Assembly (NCBI GenBank): GCA_965220665.1
Contig: CBDCQQ010000005.1
Location: 2,232,001 to 2,296,000, forward strand
Direction: 5' to 3'
Length of the DNA: 64,000 nt
Source: JAJDZL01 sp965220665
GTDB taxonomy: Bacteria; Pseudomonadota; Gammaproteobacteria; Arenicellales; JAJDZL01
Shown: piece after piece, positions 43,837-52,701 of the stretch
Layout of the letters: each line of letters begins with the position of its first letter
Position numbering within the stretch: the stretch's first letter is position 1
The notes under the pieces: model-generated
What the model saw: the letters and a program-made list of their open reading frames with translations, nothing else
Databases searched by the model: none
What the model was told of the DNA's origin: nothing
Translations under genes and position numbers: made by a program

Positions 43837-44460
43837 ATGACAGAAACGTACAATAACGATCAAAGAATCGAATCATTGGGCTTGGTACCAATGGTTATCG
43901 AAACCACTGGCCGGGGTGAGCGCGCCTATGACATTTATTCCCGCCTGCTGAAGGAAAGAGTGATTTTTCTGGTTGGTCCAATTGAGGATCATATGGCGAA
44001 TCTGGTGGTTGCGCAATTACTGTTTCTCGAATCAGAAAGTGCTGACAAAGATATCCATTTGTATATAAATAGTCCCGGAGGTACAGTCAATTCAGGTTTG
44101 GCGATTTATGACACCATGCAGTTTGTAAAACCGGATGTTAACACGGTGTGTGTAGGTCAGGCAGCCAGTATGGGGGCATTAATACTCGCCGGCGGTGCGA
44201 AAGACAAACGAATGGCGCTTCCTCACGCCCGTATGATGATTCACCAGCCAATGGGTGGTGCCCAGGGACAGGCTAGCGATATCGACATTCAGGCCCGAGA
44301 AATACTGAGGTTGCGAGAACGACTCAATGAAATTATGGTGAAACATACTGGCAAGAGCATGAAAACAATTAATCGTGATACGGATCGCGATTATTTCATG
44401 GACACCAAGGAAGCACTGCAATATGGCCTCATTGACAAGATAATCGCCAATAGACAGTAA
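43837..44460 (+). CDS. clpP: ATP-dependent Clp protease proteolytic subunit
   Basis: Serine protease subunit of 207 residues forming the ClpP barrel. The nucleophile Ser is in GQAASMGALILAGG (about residue 111), the catalytic His in MIHQPMGGAQGQ (about 136), and the Asp follows in NRDTDRDYFMD (about 185). The substrate-axis strand INSPGGTVNSG is conserved. ATG at 43837 lies 16 bp after the trigger-factor stop; the frame stays open further upstream into that gene but is not needed. Works with ClpX from the next gene. Confidence 0.97.
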   Translation: MTETYNNDQRIESLGLVPMVIETTGRGERAYDIYSRLLKERVIFLVGPIEDHMANLVVAQLLFLESESADKDIHLYINSPGGTVNSGLAIYDTMQFVKPDVNTVCVGQAASMGALILAGGAKDKRMALPHARMMIHQPMGGAQGQASDIDIQAREILRLRERLNEIMVKHTGKSMKTINRDTDRDYFMDTKEALQYGLIDKIIANRQ

Positions 44461-44506
44461 TCCAGCATTAAGCAAATGTTTGCAACCACTTCATTCGCAT
44501 TGAGAG

Positions 44507-45781
44507 ATGACAGATATGAGTAGCAGAAAGGGAGGCAAGGGCAATCGCGGACTGCATTGCTCTTTTTGTGGAAAAAGTCAACACGAGGTCAGGAAACTGA
44601 TTGCGGGCCCTTCGGTATTTGTCTGCGATGAATGTGTTGAGTTGTGCAACGACATTATTCGAAGCGAATCTGCTGCTGAACAGACAGATGATGTTGTCAA
44701 ATCGAAATTTCCCAAACCTTCCGAGATTCGCAAGATACTCGATGAATATGTGATCGGCCAGGCGGATGCCAAGAAGATCCTTTCAGTTGCAGTTTACAAT
44801 CATTACAAGCGCATTGATGACAACGATATCGTCGACGACATCGAAATTGCGAAAAGCAATATCCTTCTTCTGGGGCCAACGGGGTCCGGGAAGACATTAC
44901 TCGCAGAGACACTGGCCCGTGAACTGAATGTACCGTTCACCATGGCTGATGCCACTACCCTCACAGAAGCAGGATATGTAGGGGAAGATGTTGAGAACAT
45001 CATTCAGAAACTGCTGCAAAAGTGTGATTACGACATTGAAAAAGCACAAGTCGGGATAGTCTACATTGATGAAATTGACAAGATTTCTCGCACATCTGAG
45101 AACCTGTCAATTACCAGAGATGTATCAGGCGAAGGTGTGCAATCGGCGCTTCTCAAGCTCATTGAAGGAACGGTTGCTTCAGTACCGCCTCAGGGTGGGC
45201 GCAAGCACCCGCAACAGGAATTTCTTCAGGTTGATACTCGTAATGTACTCTTTATCTGTGGCGGTGCGTTCTCCGGGCTTGAAAAAGTCATTCGTGCGAG
45301 AACAGAGAAAAACAGTATCGGATTTGGTGCAGATATCACTGCCTCAGCCAGTGAAGAATTGGCAGAAACCTTGCGGCAGATGGAACCGGAGGATTTGATA
45401 AAGTTTGGATTGATTCCTGAATTCGTAGGACGTTTACCGGTTGTCGCGACACTTGATGAGCTTGACATTGAGGCATTGGTGAAGATTCTGGTAGAACCCA
45501 AAAATGCGCTAGTGAAGCAATACAAGAAACTGTTTGCACTTGAGAATACCGAACTTGAGATTCGTCCCGAAGCGCTTGAAGCGGTTGCCAAGCTGGCAAT
45601 GGAACGCAAAACAGGTGCGCGAGGGCTGCGCTCCATTTTGGAACATGCCTTACTTGAGACCATGTATGAGCTACCGTCCATTCCGGGCATCGCAAAAGTA
45701 GTGGTGGATGCAGAAGTTATCACAGAAGGCAAACGTCCATACTATATTTATTCTGAGGACGAAACTCGACGTGCTTCCTGA
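44507..45781 (+). CDS. clpX: ATP-dependent Clp protease ATP-binding subunit ClpX
   Basis: AAA+ unfoldase of 424 residues. It has an N-terminal zinc-binding domain (CSFCGKSQHEVRKLIAGPSVFVCDECVELC, about residues 19-48, four Cys), Walker A GPTGSGKT at about 123-130, Walker B VYIDEIDKI, a pore-loop region near GYVGEDVE, and the ClpP-binding IGF-type loop NSIGFGAD. The MTD start at 44507 matches the beginning of other ClpX proteins; a second ATG at 44516 is possible. It lies 46 bp after clpP. Confidence 0.97.
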   Translation: MTDMSSRKGGKGNRGLHCSFCGKSQHEVRKLIAGPSVFVCDECVELCNDIIRSESAAEQTDDVVKSKFPKPSEIRKILDEYVIGQADAKKILSVAVYNHYKRIDDNDIVDDIEIAKSNILLLGPTGSGKTLLAETLARELNVPFTMADATTLTEAGYVGEDVENIIQKLLQKCDYDIEKAQVGIVYIDEIDKISRTSENLSITRDVSGEGVQSALLKLIEGTVASVPPQGGRKHPQQEFLQVDTRNVLFICGGAFSGLEKVIRARTEKNSIGFGADITASASEELAETLRQMEPEDLIKFGLIPEFVGRLPVVATLDELDIEALVKILVEPKNALVKQYKKLFALENTELEIRPEALEAVAKLAMERKTGARGLRSILEHALLETMYELPSIPGIAKVVVDAEVITEGKRPYYIYSEDETRRAS

Positions 45782-45812
45782 ATGGTCGGCAAACGTAAAA
45801 TGGTCGAAATTT

Positions 45813-45841
45813 CTTGAATGCATATCAATTTGCCCTCATAT
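45813..45841 (+). promoter_or_regulatory. candidate sigma-32 heat-shock promoter of lon
   Basis: In the clpX-lon gap, CTTGAA (45813-45818) is followed after 14 bases by CCCTCATAT (45833-45841). The sigma-32 consensus is CTTGAA, spacer of 13-15, CCCCATnT, so the match is good apart from an extra T in the -10 element. The lon ATG is about 47 bases downstream. Heat-shock control of lon is established in Escherichia coli. Confidence 0.6.
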
Positions 45842-45887
45842 TAGGACAGTCTGATGAAAATTTTTACTCTAAAAGTTTGACGAGATC

Positions 45888-48320
45888 ATGGAAGAAGTGA
45901 CTGAATATTACGTGCCCGAACCTCTAGATTTACCATTGCTGCCGCTTCGGGATGTGGTTGTTTTCCCACAGTTTGTAATTCCACTGTTTGTCGGCCGCAA
46001 GAGTTCGGTCAAGGCACTAAATCAAATTGATATTGATCGCCAACCCCTGGTCATGCTGGTGGCTCAGAAAGATGCAGCTGTCGAAGAGCCGGGAGTCGAT
46101 GACATGTACCAGATCGGAACAGTAGCAACGATCAAACAGACGGTCGAACTGGCAGATAAGACAAAGAAAGTTGTAGCCGAGGGTCTGTGGCGAGCAAAGG
46201 TGCACCATGTTTCGAGTGTCGATGGATATTTTATGGCGCACACTGAACCGCTTCATTGCAAGGAACTAAGTCCGTCGATGGCCAAGTCAATGATGAAATC
46301 ATTGATGACGCAATTTGAGCAGTTTGTCAAATCCGCCCAGAAAATATCACCAGAAATAGTCGAAAAACTTGCTGACATTGAAAAACCCGGACATCTGATT
46401 GACATCATTGCTGCGCACCTCATCAGTCAAAGTGTCGCAGAACGACAGGCAATTCTGGAGCTAACTGACGAACAGGAGCGGCTAGAACAGGTTATGTCGG
46501 TGTTGGTCTCCGATGTGGAAATGTTTCAGGTCGAGAGAAAAATACGCGGGCGCGTCAAAAAACAGATGGAAAAAAGCCAGCGCGAATATTACCTGAACGA
46601 ACAGTTGAAAGCCATCCACAAGGAACTGGGAAGCTCTGAAGACTCAAAAAGCGAGATTGATGAACTGGCAGAGAAAATTGCTAAGTCAGGAATGACTTCA
46701 GAGGCACAGGACAAGGCCACTAGCGAGTTAAAGAAGCTAAAAATGATGTCCCCGATGTCGGCTGAAGCGACTGTGGTGAGAAACTACATAGACTGGCTGC
46801 TTTCAGTGCCGTGGAAAAAACGCAGCAGGATCAACAGAAAATTGAATGCTGCACAGGAAATATTGGATGCTGATCACTATGGCCTCGAAAAAGTTAAAGA
46901 GCGCATTCTTGAGTTTTTAGCTGTTCAGCAGCGGGTCAAGAAACACAAGGGACCGATACTATGCCTGGTTGGTCCTCCAGGAGTTGGTAAGACCTCACTG
47001 GGCCGATCGATTGCCAGAGCAACCAACCGGAAGTTTATGCGGATGTCTCTCGGTGGTGTACGCGATGAGGCAGAAATTCGCGGACACAGGAGAACTTACA
47101 TTGGTTCTTTGCCGGGAAAAATAATTCAGAATCTCGCTAAGGTGAAATCCAAGAATCCACTGTTTATGTTGGATGAGGTTGACAAAATGTCTATGGATTT
47201 TCGCGGAGACCCTTCATCAGCGCTTCTGGAAGTGTTGGACCCTGAACAGAATCATACTTTTACTGATCACTACCTGGAAGTTGAATATGACCTTTCCGAA
47301 GTGATGTTTATTGCCACCGCCAATACGCTGAATATTCCACCGCCCCTGTTGGACCGAATGGAAGTAATTCGAATTTCCGGTTATACCGAAGACGAAAAGA
47401 TAAATATTGCAAAAGAATATCTGATTCCAAAGCAGTTAAAGTCCAACGGGCTTAAAGCCAATGATGTTTCAATTTCTGTCAAGGTATTGAACGACATCAT
47501 TCGCTATTACACCCGTGAAGCGGGTGTGCGCGGTTTGGAACGGGAGTTGTCGAAAGTTTTTCGAAAGATTACTCGACAGTTTGTACAGAAGAATGTCAAG
47601 TCTACGCGAGTTCGGCTGATGCCTAAGAACTTGGAAAAGTATCTAGGCGTTCGACAATTCAGGTATGGGCGTGCTGATAAGGTAAATCAGGTTGGACAGG
47701 TTACCGGTCTGGCATGGACGCAAACCGGCGGAGATCTGTTGAGTATTGAAGCGATCGTTATTCCGGGGAAGGGACGACACATATACACCGGGAAACTGGG
47801 TGATGTGATGCAGGAATCGATTCAGGCGGCCGTGAGCGTCGTTCGTGCACGGGCACAGAACTATGGAATCAAGCCGAATTTTTACCAACGTAAAGATATC
47901 CATGTCCACGTTCCTGAGGGTGCGACACCGAAGGATGGCCCTAGTGCCGGTGTCGCCATGTCAGTTGCAATCATCTCATCGTTGACTAAGATTCCGGTTC
48001 GGGCTGATGTAGCAATGACCGGTGAAATTACCTTGCGGGGAGAGATATTACCGATCGGTGGACTGAAGGAAAAATTGCTCGCTGCTCTAAGAGGAGGAGT
48101 TGGCACCGTCTTGATTCCCGAAGAAAACACAAAAGACTTGGTTGAAATTCCAAGCAAAATTAGGGATGAGATAAATATCATTCCAGTTCGCTGGATTGAT
48201 GATGTCGTCAGCCACGCTTTGGAGTCACACCCTGAGACTTTCGCTCTGTCAACAGGACTAGGTCTAAGTTTAGACGAAGAAAGAAGTGGTGATGAAGGAG
48301 TTCAGGTCACCAAACATTAG
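45888..48320 (+). CDS. lon: ATP-dependent protease Lon
   Basis: Lon protease of 810 residues. The N-terminal substrate-recognition domain begins PLPLRDVVVFP-like (LPLLPLRDVVVFPQFVIPLFVGR) and ends near residue 215. A coiled-coil linker follows, then the AAA+ module with Walker A GPPGVGKTS (about 362-370) and the loop GGVRDEAEIRGHRRTYIGSLPG. The protease domain carries Ser686 in PKDGPSAGVAM and its Lys partner in GGLKEK (727-729). Length and all motifs are normal. It degrades misfolded and regulatory proteins. A likely sigma-32 promoter precedes it. Confidence 0.98.
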   Translation: MEEVTEYYVPEPLDLPLLPLRDVVVFPQFVIPLFVGRKSSVKALNQIDIDRQPLVMLVAQKDAAVEEPGVDDMYQIGTVATIKQTVELADKTKKVVAEGLWRAKVHHVSSVDGYFMAHTEPLHCKELSPSMAKSMMKSLMTQFEQFVKSAQKISPEIVEKLADIEKPGHLIDIIAAHLISQSVAERQAILELTDEQERLEQVMSVLVSDVEMFQVERKIRGRVKKQMEKSQREYYLNEQLKAIHKELGSSEDSKSEIDELAEKIAKSGMTSEAQDKATSELKKLKMMSPMSAEATVVRNYIDWLLSVPWKKRSRINRKLNAAQEILDADHYGLEKVKERILEFLAVQQRVKKHKGPILCLVGPPGVGKTSLGRSIARATNRKFMRMSLGGVRDEAEIRGHRRTYIGSLPGKIIQNLAKVKSKNPLFMLDEVDKMSMDFRGDPSSALLEVLDPEQNHTFTDHYLEVEYDLSEVMFIATANTLNIPPPLLDRMEVIRISGYTEDEKINIAKEYLIPKQLKSNGLKANDVSISVKVLNDIIRYYTREAGVRGLERELSKVFRKITRQFVQKNVKSTRVRLMPKNLEKYLGVRQFRYGRADKVNQVGQVTGLAWTQTGGDLLSIEAIVIPGKGRHIYTGKLGDVMQESIQAAVSVVRARAQNYGIKPNFYQRKDIHVHVPEGATPKDGPSAGVAMSVAIISSLTKIPVRADVAMTGEITLRGEILPIGGLKEKLLAALRGGVGTVLIPEENTKDLVEIPSKIRDEINIIPVRWIDDVVSHALESHPETFALSTGLGLSLDEERSGDEGVQVTKH

Positions 48321-48428
48321 TCTTGCCGAACAATCGTGAATTTTGTGTTTGAGTGCGCTTGCCAATACAGTCAGTTCATAGCCACCAACCAAGAGAAAAT
48401 AATCAGCCGCTTTCATTTTTTTGCGGAA

Positions 48429-48460
48429 AGCCAGATTTACGCTTTAGCGATAATCTGGCT
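48429..48460. terminator. stem-loop downstream of lon
   Basis: A 9-bp perfect stem AGCCAGATT/AATCTGGCT (48429-48437 with 48452-48460) with an inner CGCT/AGCG pairing. No T-run follows on the plus strand, so it may be a weak or Rho-assisted terminator or an mRNA 3'-end stabiliser. Confidence 0.5.
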
Positions 48461-48596
48461 GAAAACTGCCTGAAATATTTGGTTTATGTTGTATAAATTT
48501 ACTTTCATTTAGCATGTATCAACCCAGACTACTTTAGACTGATTTCAGTGAGTTGATCTGGGGTAAAAACAATCAATTATTACTGGAGGGGAAGGT

Positions 48597-48869
48597 TTGA
48601 AAAAAGCAGAATTTATCGGAAACATTGCAGATAGTGCATCCTTGACGAAAGCAGACGCCGATCGCGCTGTTTCCGCAGTAATTGGTGAAATAACTAAGTG
48701 TCTGGCAAATAATGATTCGCTGACTATTTTTGGCTTTGGCACTTTCTCAACCTATGCTCGTGCAGAGAAAAAGGGCAGAAATCCACAGGATGGTTCAGAA
48801 ATAACGATTCCTGCATCTACTGGCATCCGGTTTAAACCTGCCAAAGCTCTAAAGGATGCCGTGAATTGA
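48597..48869 (+). CDS. hupB: DNA-binding protein HU
   Basis: Histone-like protein of 90 residues. It begins MKKAEFIGNIADSASLTKADADRAVSAV and carries the DNA-binding arm GFGTFSTYARAEKKGRNPQDGSEITIPASTGIRFKPAKALKDAVN, all typical of HU-beta. The start is TTG at 48597 with a strong GGAGGGGAAGG upstream; TTG may hold down translation. It binds and bends DNA as a dimer. It follows lon, as in many gammaproteobacteria, and is followed at once by two tRNA genes. Confidence 0.95.
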   Translation: MKKAEFIGNIADSASLTKADADRAVSAVIGEITKCLANNDSLTIFGFGTFSTYARAEKKGRNPQDGSEITIPASTGIRFKPAKALKDAVN

Positions 48870-48882
48870 TTTGAGGATTCAG

Positions 48883-48958
48883 GGGTGCTTAGCTCAGATG
48901 GGAGAGCATCGCCCTTACAAGGCGAAGGTCGCAGGTTCGAGCCCCGCAGCACCCACCA
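48883..48958 (+). tRNA. tRNA-Val (anticodon TAC)
   Basis: Complete 76-base cloverleaf with encoded CCA. Acceptor GGGTGCT pairs with AGCACCC; the anticodon stem TCGCC/GGCGA encloses CTTACAA; the T loop is GTTCGAG. The anticodon is TAC. It starts 13 bases after the HU stop, so it may be processed from the same transcript. Confidence 0.97.
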
Positions 48959-48970
48959 AGCTACCATTTT

Positions 48971-49048
48971 GGGGCGGTAGTTCAGTTGGTTTAGAATTCC
49001 GGCCTGTCAAGCCGGGGGTCGCGGGTTCAAGTCCCGTCCGTCCCGCCA
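48971..49048 (+). tRNA. tRNA-Asp (anticodon GTC)
   Basis: Complete 78-base tRNA with encoded CCA. Acceptor GGGGCGG pairs with CCGTCCC (one G-T pair); the anticodon stem CCGGC/GCCGG encloses CTGTCAA; the T loop is GTTCAAG. The anticodon is GTC. It lies 12 bases after tRNA-Val. Confidence 0.97.
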
Positions 49049-49155
49049 TAAATTTGCATTATGTATTCATGCAGTCGCGATGTTCGTGACTGCTTGGATA
49101 CGCATGTTTATCTGCAAATTGTTTGCTGACGAAATAATTTTGAGAGTCTCTTTCA

Positions 49156-51057
49156 ATGCTGACTAGTATCCGTGAGCGCGCTACAGGCTGGATTGCCTGG
49201 GCTATTGTCATTCTGATAACGATCCCTTTCGCCCTTTGGGGAATAAATTCATACTTCGAAGGTGGCATTAATGTCAATGTTGCGGAATTTGATGGCGAGC
49301 AAATTGATTACCAGACTTATCAGCGAGCGATTTATTCAGAAAGAGATCGGATGCGACAGGTTTATGGCAATAATGCCACCGCAGAACTGTTGTCAGGCGA
49401 AGTGTTGGGCCGCCAGGTCATAAACCGTTTAGTCAATGATGTTCTTTTACAAAGGGATGCGCAGGACCGGGGTTATCGCATCAGCGATGCTCAGCTTGCC
49501 GAAGCCATCCGAAATGAACCAAGCTTTCAAAGCGAGCAGGGATTCAGCCGAGAACTGTATGAACGTATTTTGCAGTTTTCAGGTTACTCACCATCCGAAT
49601 TTGAATCTGTGCAGCGTAATAACGCTGCAACTCAGCAAGTGCAAACTGGATTTATTGAATCTGTACTACCGATCAACTCGACAGTAGAGGATCTCATTCA
49701 ACTCTTGCGTCAGCGTCGTATTGGCGAATATGCGATTGTTGAACCATCGACCTTTATTTCCGAGATAGAAATTACAGACGAAGAAATTCGAGCGGACTAC
49801 GAAGAAAACCAAGCAAATTACGTTGATGAAGAGAAAATCAGGATCGAATTCATTGAACTTGCGTCATCTGATTTTGCAGTGAACTTTACACCTACCGAAG
49901 AAACCCTTCGACAGATTTATGATGCTGAAGCTCAGCAGTTTCGAGAAGAAGAGCAGCGATTGGTGCGCCACATTCTGCTGGAAGGTGCCGCGGGTGACAA
50001 CGCCGCTGCTATCAATCAAGCTAATGATTTGATCTATCGACTGAATTCCGGCGAAGATTTTGCTCAATTGGCTGGTGAATTTTCCACTGATATTGGATCG
50101 GCTTCCCAAGGCGGCGATCTTGGATGGATCAGTCGGGGAGCTACGGTGCCAGCTTTTGAATCAGTCGCATTTGCTCTCTCTGAAGGCGAGGTCAGCGAAC
50201 CGGTCGAATCTGAATTTGGTGTTCATATCATTCGTGTCGACGAAATTCAAGCGGAGAAGGCCAAGCCGTTTGAGGAAGTTCGAGAAGAATTAGCCGAGCA
50301 GGCTATTCGTAATCAGGCTGAGATTGAGATGTTTGAGATTGCTGAAGAGATGCGCAACGTTGCGTTTGAACAACCTGACAGCCTTGATGCAGCGAGCGAC
50401 CTGTCTGGACTCAAGATTAAGGTGTCTGATTGGTTCAGTCGGACTCAGGGATCTGGAATTTCGTCTCACAGCACTGTGCGAGATGCGGCGTTCAGCGCCA
50501 CAGTACTGGAAGATGGATTCAATAGTGACCTCGTTGCTTTGGATGATGGAAGACAGGTGCTGTTGCGAAAGCGTGAACATCGTCCATCCGAGCCTCTCAG
50601 TTTTGATTTCGTCAAAACTGAAATTTCCGAAAAATTGCTGTCTGAAAAAAGCGCGGCAAAGGCTCAGGAGTTTGCCGAAAGCCTCTTGACTCAACTGGCA
50701 GATGGTGCTGACTGGAACTCAACTGTTGATGACAACGGGCTTGAAACACGAGCCATTCCGGGTCGAACTGGAAACGAAGGTGATCAGGACTCAGCCGAAG
50801 TAGCGAGCTACGTTTATGCCTGGGAGAAACCGGGTGCGGATGGCGTTTCTTATGGTGGCGGACCGATCAGCCAGGGACGATTTGCAATGTTCAGAATTAC
50901 AGGTGTGGTTGAAGGTGATGTTGTTTCTGCATCAGTTGACGAACAGAACAATCTTAGAAATATCATGCAGTTGAGATTTGGAGCAGGCTTGTTCGAGAGT
51001 TATCTCAATCAACTGCGCGACGGTATCGATGTATCGATTAATGACGAACTACTTTAG
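49156..51057 (+). CDS. ppiD: periplasmic folding chaperone PpiD (SurA-like peptidyl-prolyl isomerase)
   Basis: Membrane-anchored periplasmic protein of 633 residues. One N-terminal helix (WIAWAIVILITIPFALWGI, about residues 13-31) anchors it, followed by a SurA-N-like helical domain (GRQVINRLVNDVLLQRDAQDRG...), a parvulin domain (about 265-360: RLVRHILLEGAAGDN to GDLGWISRGATVPAFESVAFAL and SEFGVHIIRVDEI), and a long C-terminal region. PpiD helps newly exported proteins at the Sec translocon. The gene lies in the standard hupB-ppiD-fabI neighbourhood, and its stop is 5 bp from that of convergent fabI. Confidence 0.93.
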   Translation: MLTSIRERATGWIAWAIVILITIPFALWGINSYFEGGINVNVAEFDGEQIDYQTYQRAIYSERDRMRQVYGNNATAELLSGEVLGRQVINRLVNDVLLQRDAQDRGYRISDAQLAEAIRNEPSFQSEQGFSRELYERILQFSGYSPSEFESVQRNNAATQQVQTGFIESVLPINSTVEDLIQLLRQRRIGEYAIVEPSTFISEIEITDEEIRADYEENQANYVDEEKIRIEFIELASSDFAVNFTPTEETLRQIYDAEAQQFREEEQRLVRHILLEGAAGDNAAAINQANDLIYRLNSGEDFAQLAGEFSTDIGSASQGGDLGWISRGATVPAFESVAFALSEGEVSEPVESEFGVHIIRVDEIQAEKAKPFEEVREELAEQAIRNQAEIEMFEIAEEMRNVAFEQPDSLDAASDLSGLKIKVSDWFSRTQGSGISSHSTVRDAAFSATVLEDGFNSDLVALDDGRQVLLRKREHRPSEPLSFDFVKTEISEKLLSEKSAAKAQEFAESLLTQLADGADWNSTVDDNGLETRAIPGRTGNEGDQDSAEVASYVYAWEKPGADGVSYGGGPISQGRFAMFRITGVVEGDVVSASVDEQNNLRNIMQLRFGAGLFESYLNQLRDGIDVSINDELL

Positions 51058-51062
51058 ACTGA

Positions 51063-51851
51063 TCAAAGCATCGCTTCACTGAATCCGACAGAGTGAAATC
51101 CACCGTCTACATACAGGACTTCAGCAGTAATTCCGGAAGCCAGGTCTGAGCACAAAAAGGCAGCAGCGTTTCCGACCTCTTCAATGGTCACGCTTCGTCC
51201 AAGCGGAGCTGCTTTTTCGTAGTGATCGATCATTGACTTCATGCCTTTAATTCCTGCAGCCGCTAGAGTGCGTATGGGTCCTGCTGAAATGGCATTAACG
51301 CGAATTCCGTTTGCTCCCAGAGATTGAGCGCAGTATCGCACGTTTGCTTCAAGACTCGCCTTTGCCAGTCCCATGACGTTGTATCCGGGCATTGATCGCA
51401 TCGAGCCAATGTAGGTGAGCGACAGAAGCGCTGCGTTTCGTCCGTTCATCATTGGTGCAAACGTTTTGGCCATTGCTGAAAAGCTGTAGGAACTGATCTC
51501 GTGTGCAATCTGAAAACCATCGCGGTCAACCGAATCCAGAAACAGTCCTTCAAGCTGTTCACGCGGCGCGTAAGCAATTGAGTGGACAGCAATGTCCAGG
51601 TAATCCCAGTGATTTTCGACAGCGATACGAAGATTTTCAATTTCTTCATCGGTCGATACATCGCAAGGTGCAATGAAACTGGCACCTAGCTTTTCCGCAA
51701 ATTTTTCGACTCGAGGTTTCAACCTGTCATTCTGATAAGTCAGCGCCAACTCCGCGCCCTGTTCCGCCATTGCCTTGGCGATTCCCCATGCAATTGAACG
51801 GTCGCTTGCAATTCCAGTGATAAGTGCTCGTTTGTCCTTCAGAAAAGCCAT
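51063..51851 (-). CDS. fabI: enoyl-[acyl-carrier-protein] reductase FabI
   Basis: NADH-dependent enoyl-ACP reductase of 262 residues, the last step of each fatty-acid elongation round. It has the divergent Rossmann start LITGIASDRSIAWGIAKAM, SIAYAPREQLEG, and the catalytic block TYIGSMRSMPGYNVMGLAKASLEANVRYCA containing the Tyr-x6-Lys pair, then NAISAGPIRTLAAAGI. All are standard for FabI and not for FabL or FabV. It converges on ppiD and is divergent from rsmJ. Confidence 0.97.
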   Translation of the reverse strand: MAFLKDKRALITGIASDRSIAWGIAKAMAEQGAELALTYQNDRLKPRVEKFAEKLGASFIAPCDVSTDEEIENLRIAVENHWDYLDIAVHSIAYAPREQLEGLFLDSVDRDGFQIAHEISSYSFSAMAKTFAPMMNGRNAALLSLTYIGSMRSMPGYNVMGLAKASLEANVRYCAQSLGANGIRVNAISAGPIRTLAAAGIKGMKSMIDHYEKAAPLGRSVTIEEVGNAAAFLCSDLASGITAEVLYVDGGFHSVGFSEAML

Positions 51852-51978
51852 AAGAATGTTCGTTTTAAGTCAGTGGTTGTTGTTGGTCTGTCCAATGAAA
51901 GTCCGCGTATTATATTGAGATGGATCGTACCTGTATTTTGAGAATGATTGAATTGAACCACACCAGTGGTGGATTGAT

Positions 51979-52701
51979 GTGAAAGTTCCAGTTTCTTTGC
52001 TTCAGCGCTCCGGATACGAGTCTCAGATCGAACAGATTTCTTCAAAATATCAAATACCGATCGTCGCAAATCAACAAAATTCTTCCATTCGTTTTTTGTT
52101 GGACATTGAAGATGGTATCCTCAAGCTAATTGAACCTGGAGTTGTAAGATTTCGTCCGATTTTTTGTCATTCTGGTTCTCTGCAGCGAATAAGCCGGCGA
52201 ACATTACTAGGAAGGGCGATTGGGAGAAAGGCACAAACTGTTGTCGACGCTACTGCCGGTTTAGGTGGTGATGCATTTTTACTCTCCAGAATGGGATACA
52301 GCGTTTTGGCAATTGAGCGTCAGCCGGTCATTGCAGCATTATTGGAAGACGGAATTATGCGCATTCCCGAAAGGTCTGATCGAATCAAACTTGAATTCTG
52401 CTTTGCAGATAGTAGAAAGGAACTGTTCAATTTGAATGAATCGCCCGATGTGATCTATCTCGATCCAATGTATCCAGCCGGGCGGAAGTCTTCGGTTGCA
52501 GTTGCGCGACCAATCAGGATTCTCAGAGAACTGGCAGGTGATGATTCAGATGCAGATTCGTTGCTGAATGCGAGTTTGAAATCGGCATCAAGACGAGTTG
52601 TGATAAAACGGCCTCACTTTGCTGAACCACTTCGCGAAGATAAGCTTTCGGACAGCGTAATGGGAAAGCTGGTTCGCTACGATCTCTATCAGGTTGCCTG
52701 A
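51979..52701 (+). CDS. rsmJ: 16S rRNA (guanine1516-N2)-methyltransferase RsmJ
   Basis: SAM-dependent methyltransferase of 240 residues that should modify G1516 of 16S rRNA. Motif I is VVDATAGLGGDAFLLSRMGYSVLAIERQP (about residues 86-114), and the catalytic N2-methyltransferase motif is YLDPMYPAGRKSSVA, where RsmJ proteins have DPMYP. The end has VIKRPHFAEPL. GTG at 51979 is the likely start. Its last 13 bp overlap the 3' end of the convergent valS gene. Confidence 0.92.
   Translation: MKVPVSLLQRSGYESQIEQISSKYQIPIVANQQNSSIRFLLDIEDGILKLIEPGVVRFRPIFCHSGSLQRISRRTLLGRAIGRKAQTVVDATAGLGGDAFLLSRMGYSVLAIERQPVIAALLEDGIMRIPERSDRIKLEFCFADSRKELFNLNESPDVIYLDPMYPAGRKSSVAVARPIRILRELAGDDSDADSLLNASLKSASRRVVIKRPHFAEPLREDKLSDSVMGKLVRYDLYQVA

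Noticed and set aside
48871..49089. 72-codon frame through the tRNA-Val/tRNA-Asp pair
   Set aside because: It translates tRNA genes; such frames are a known artefact.
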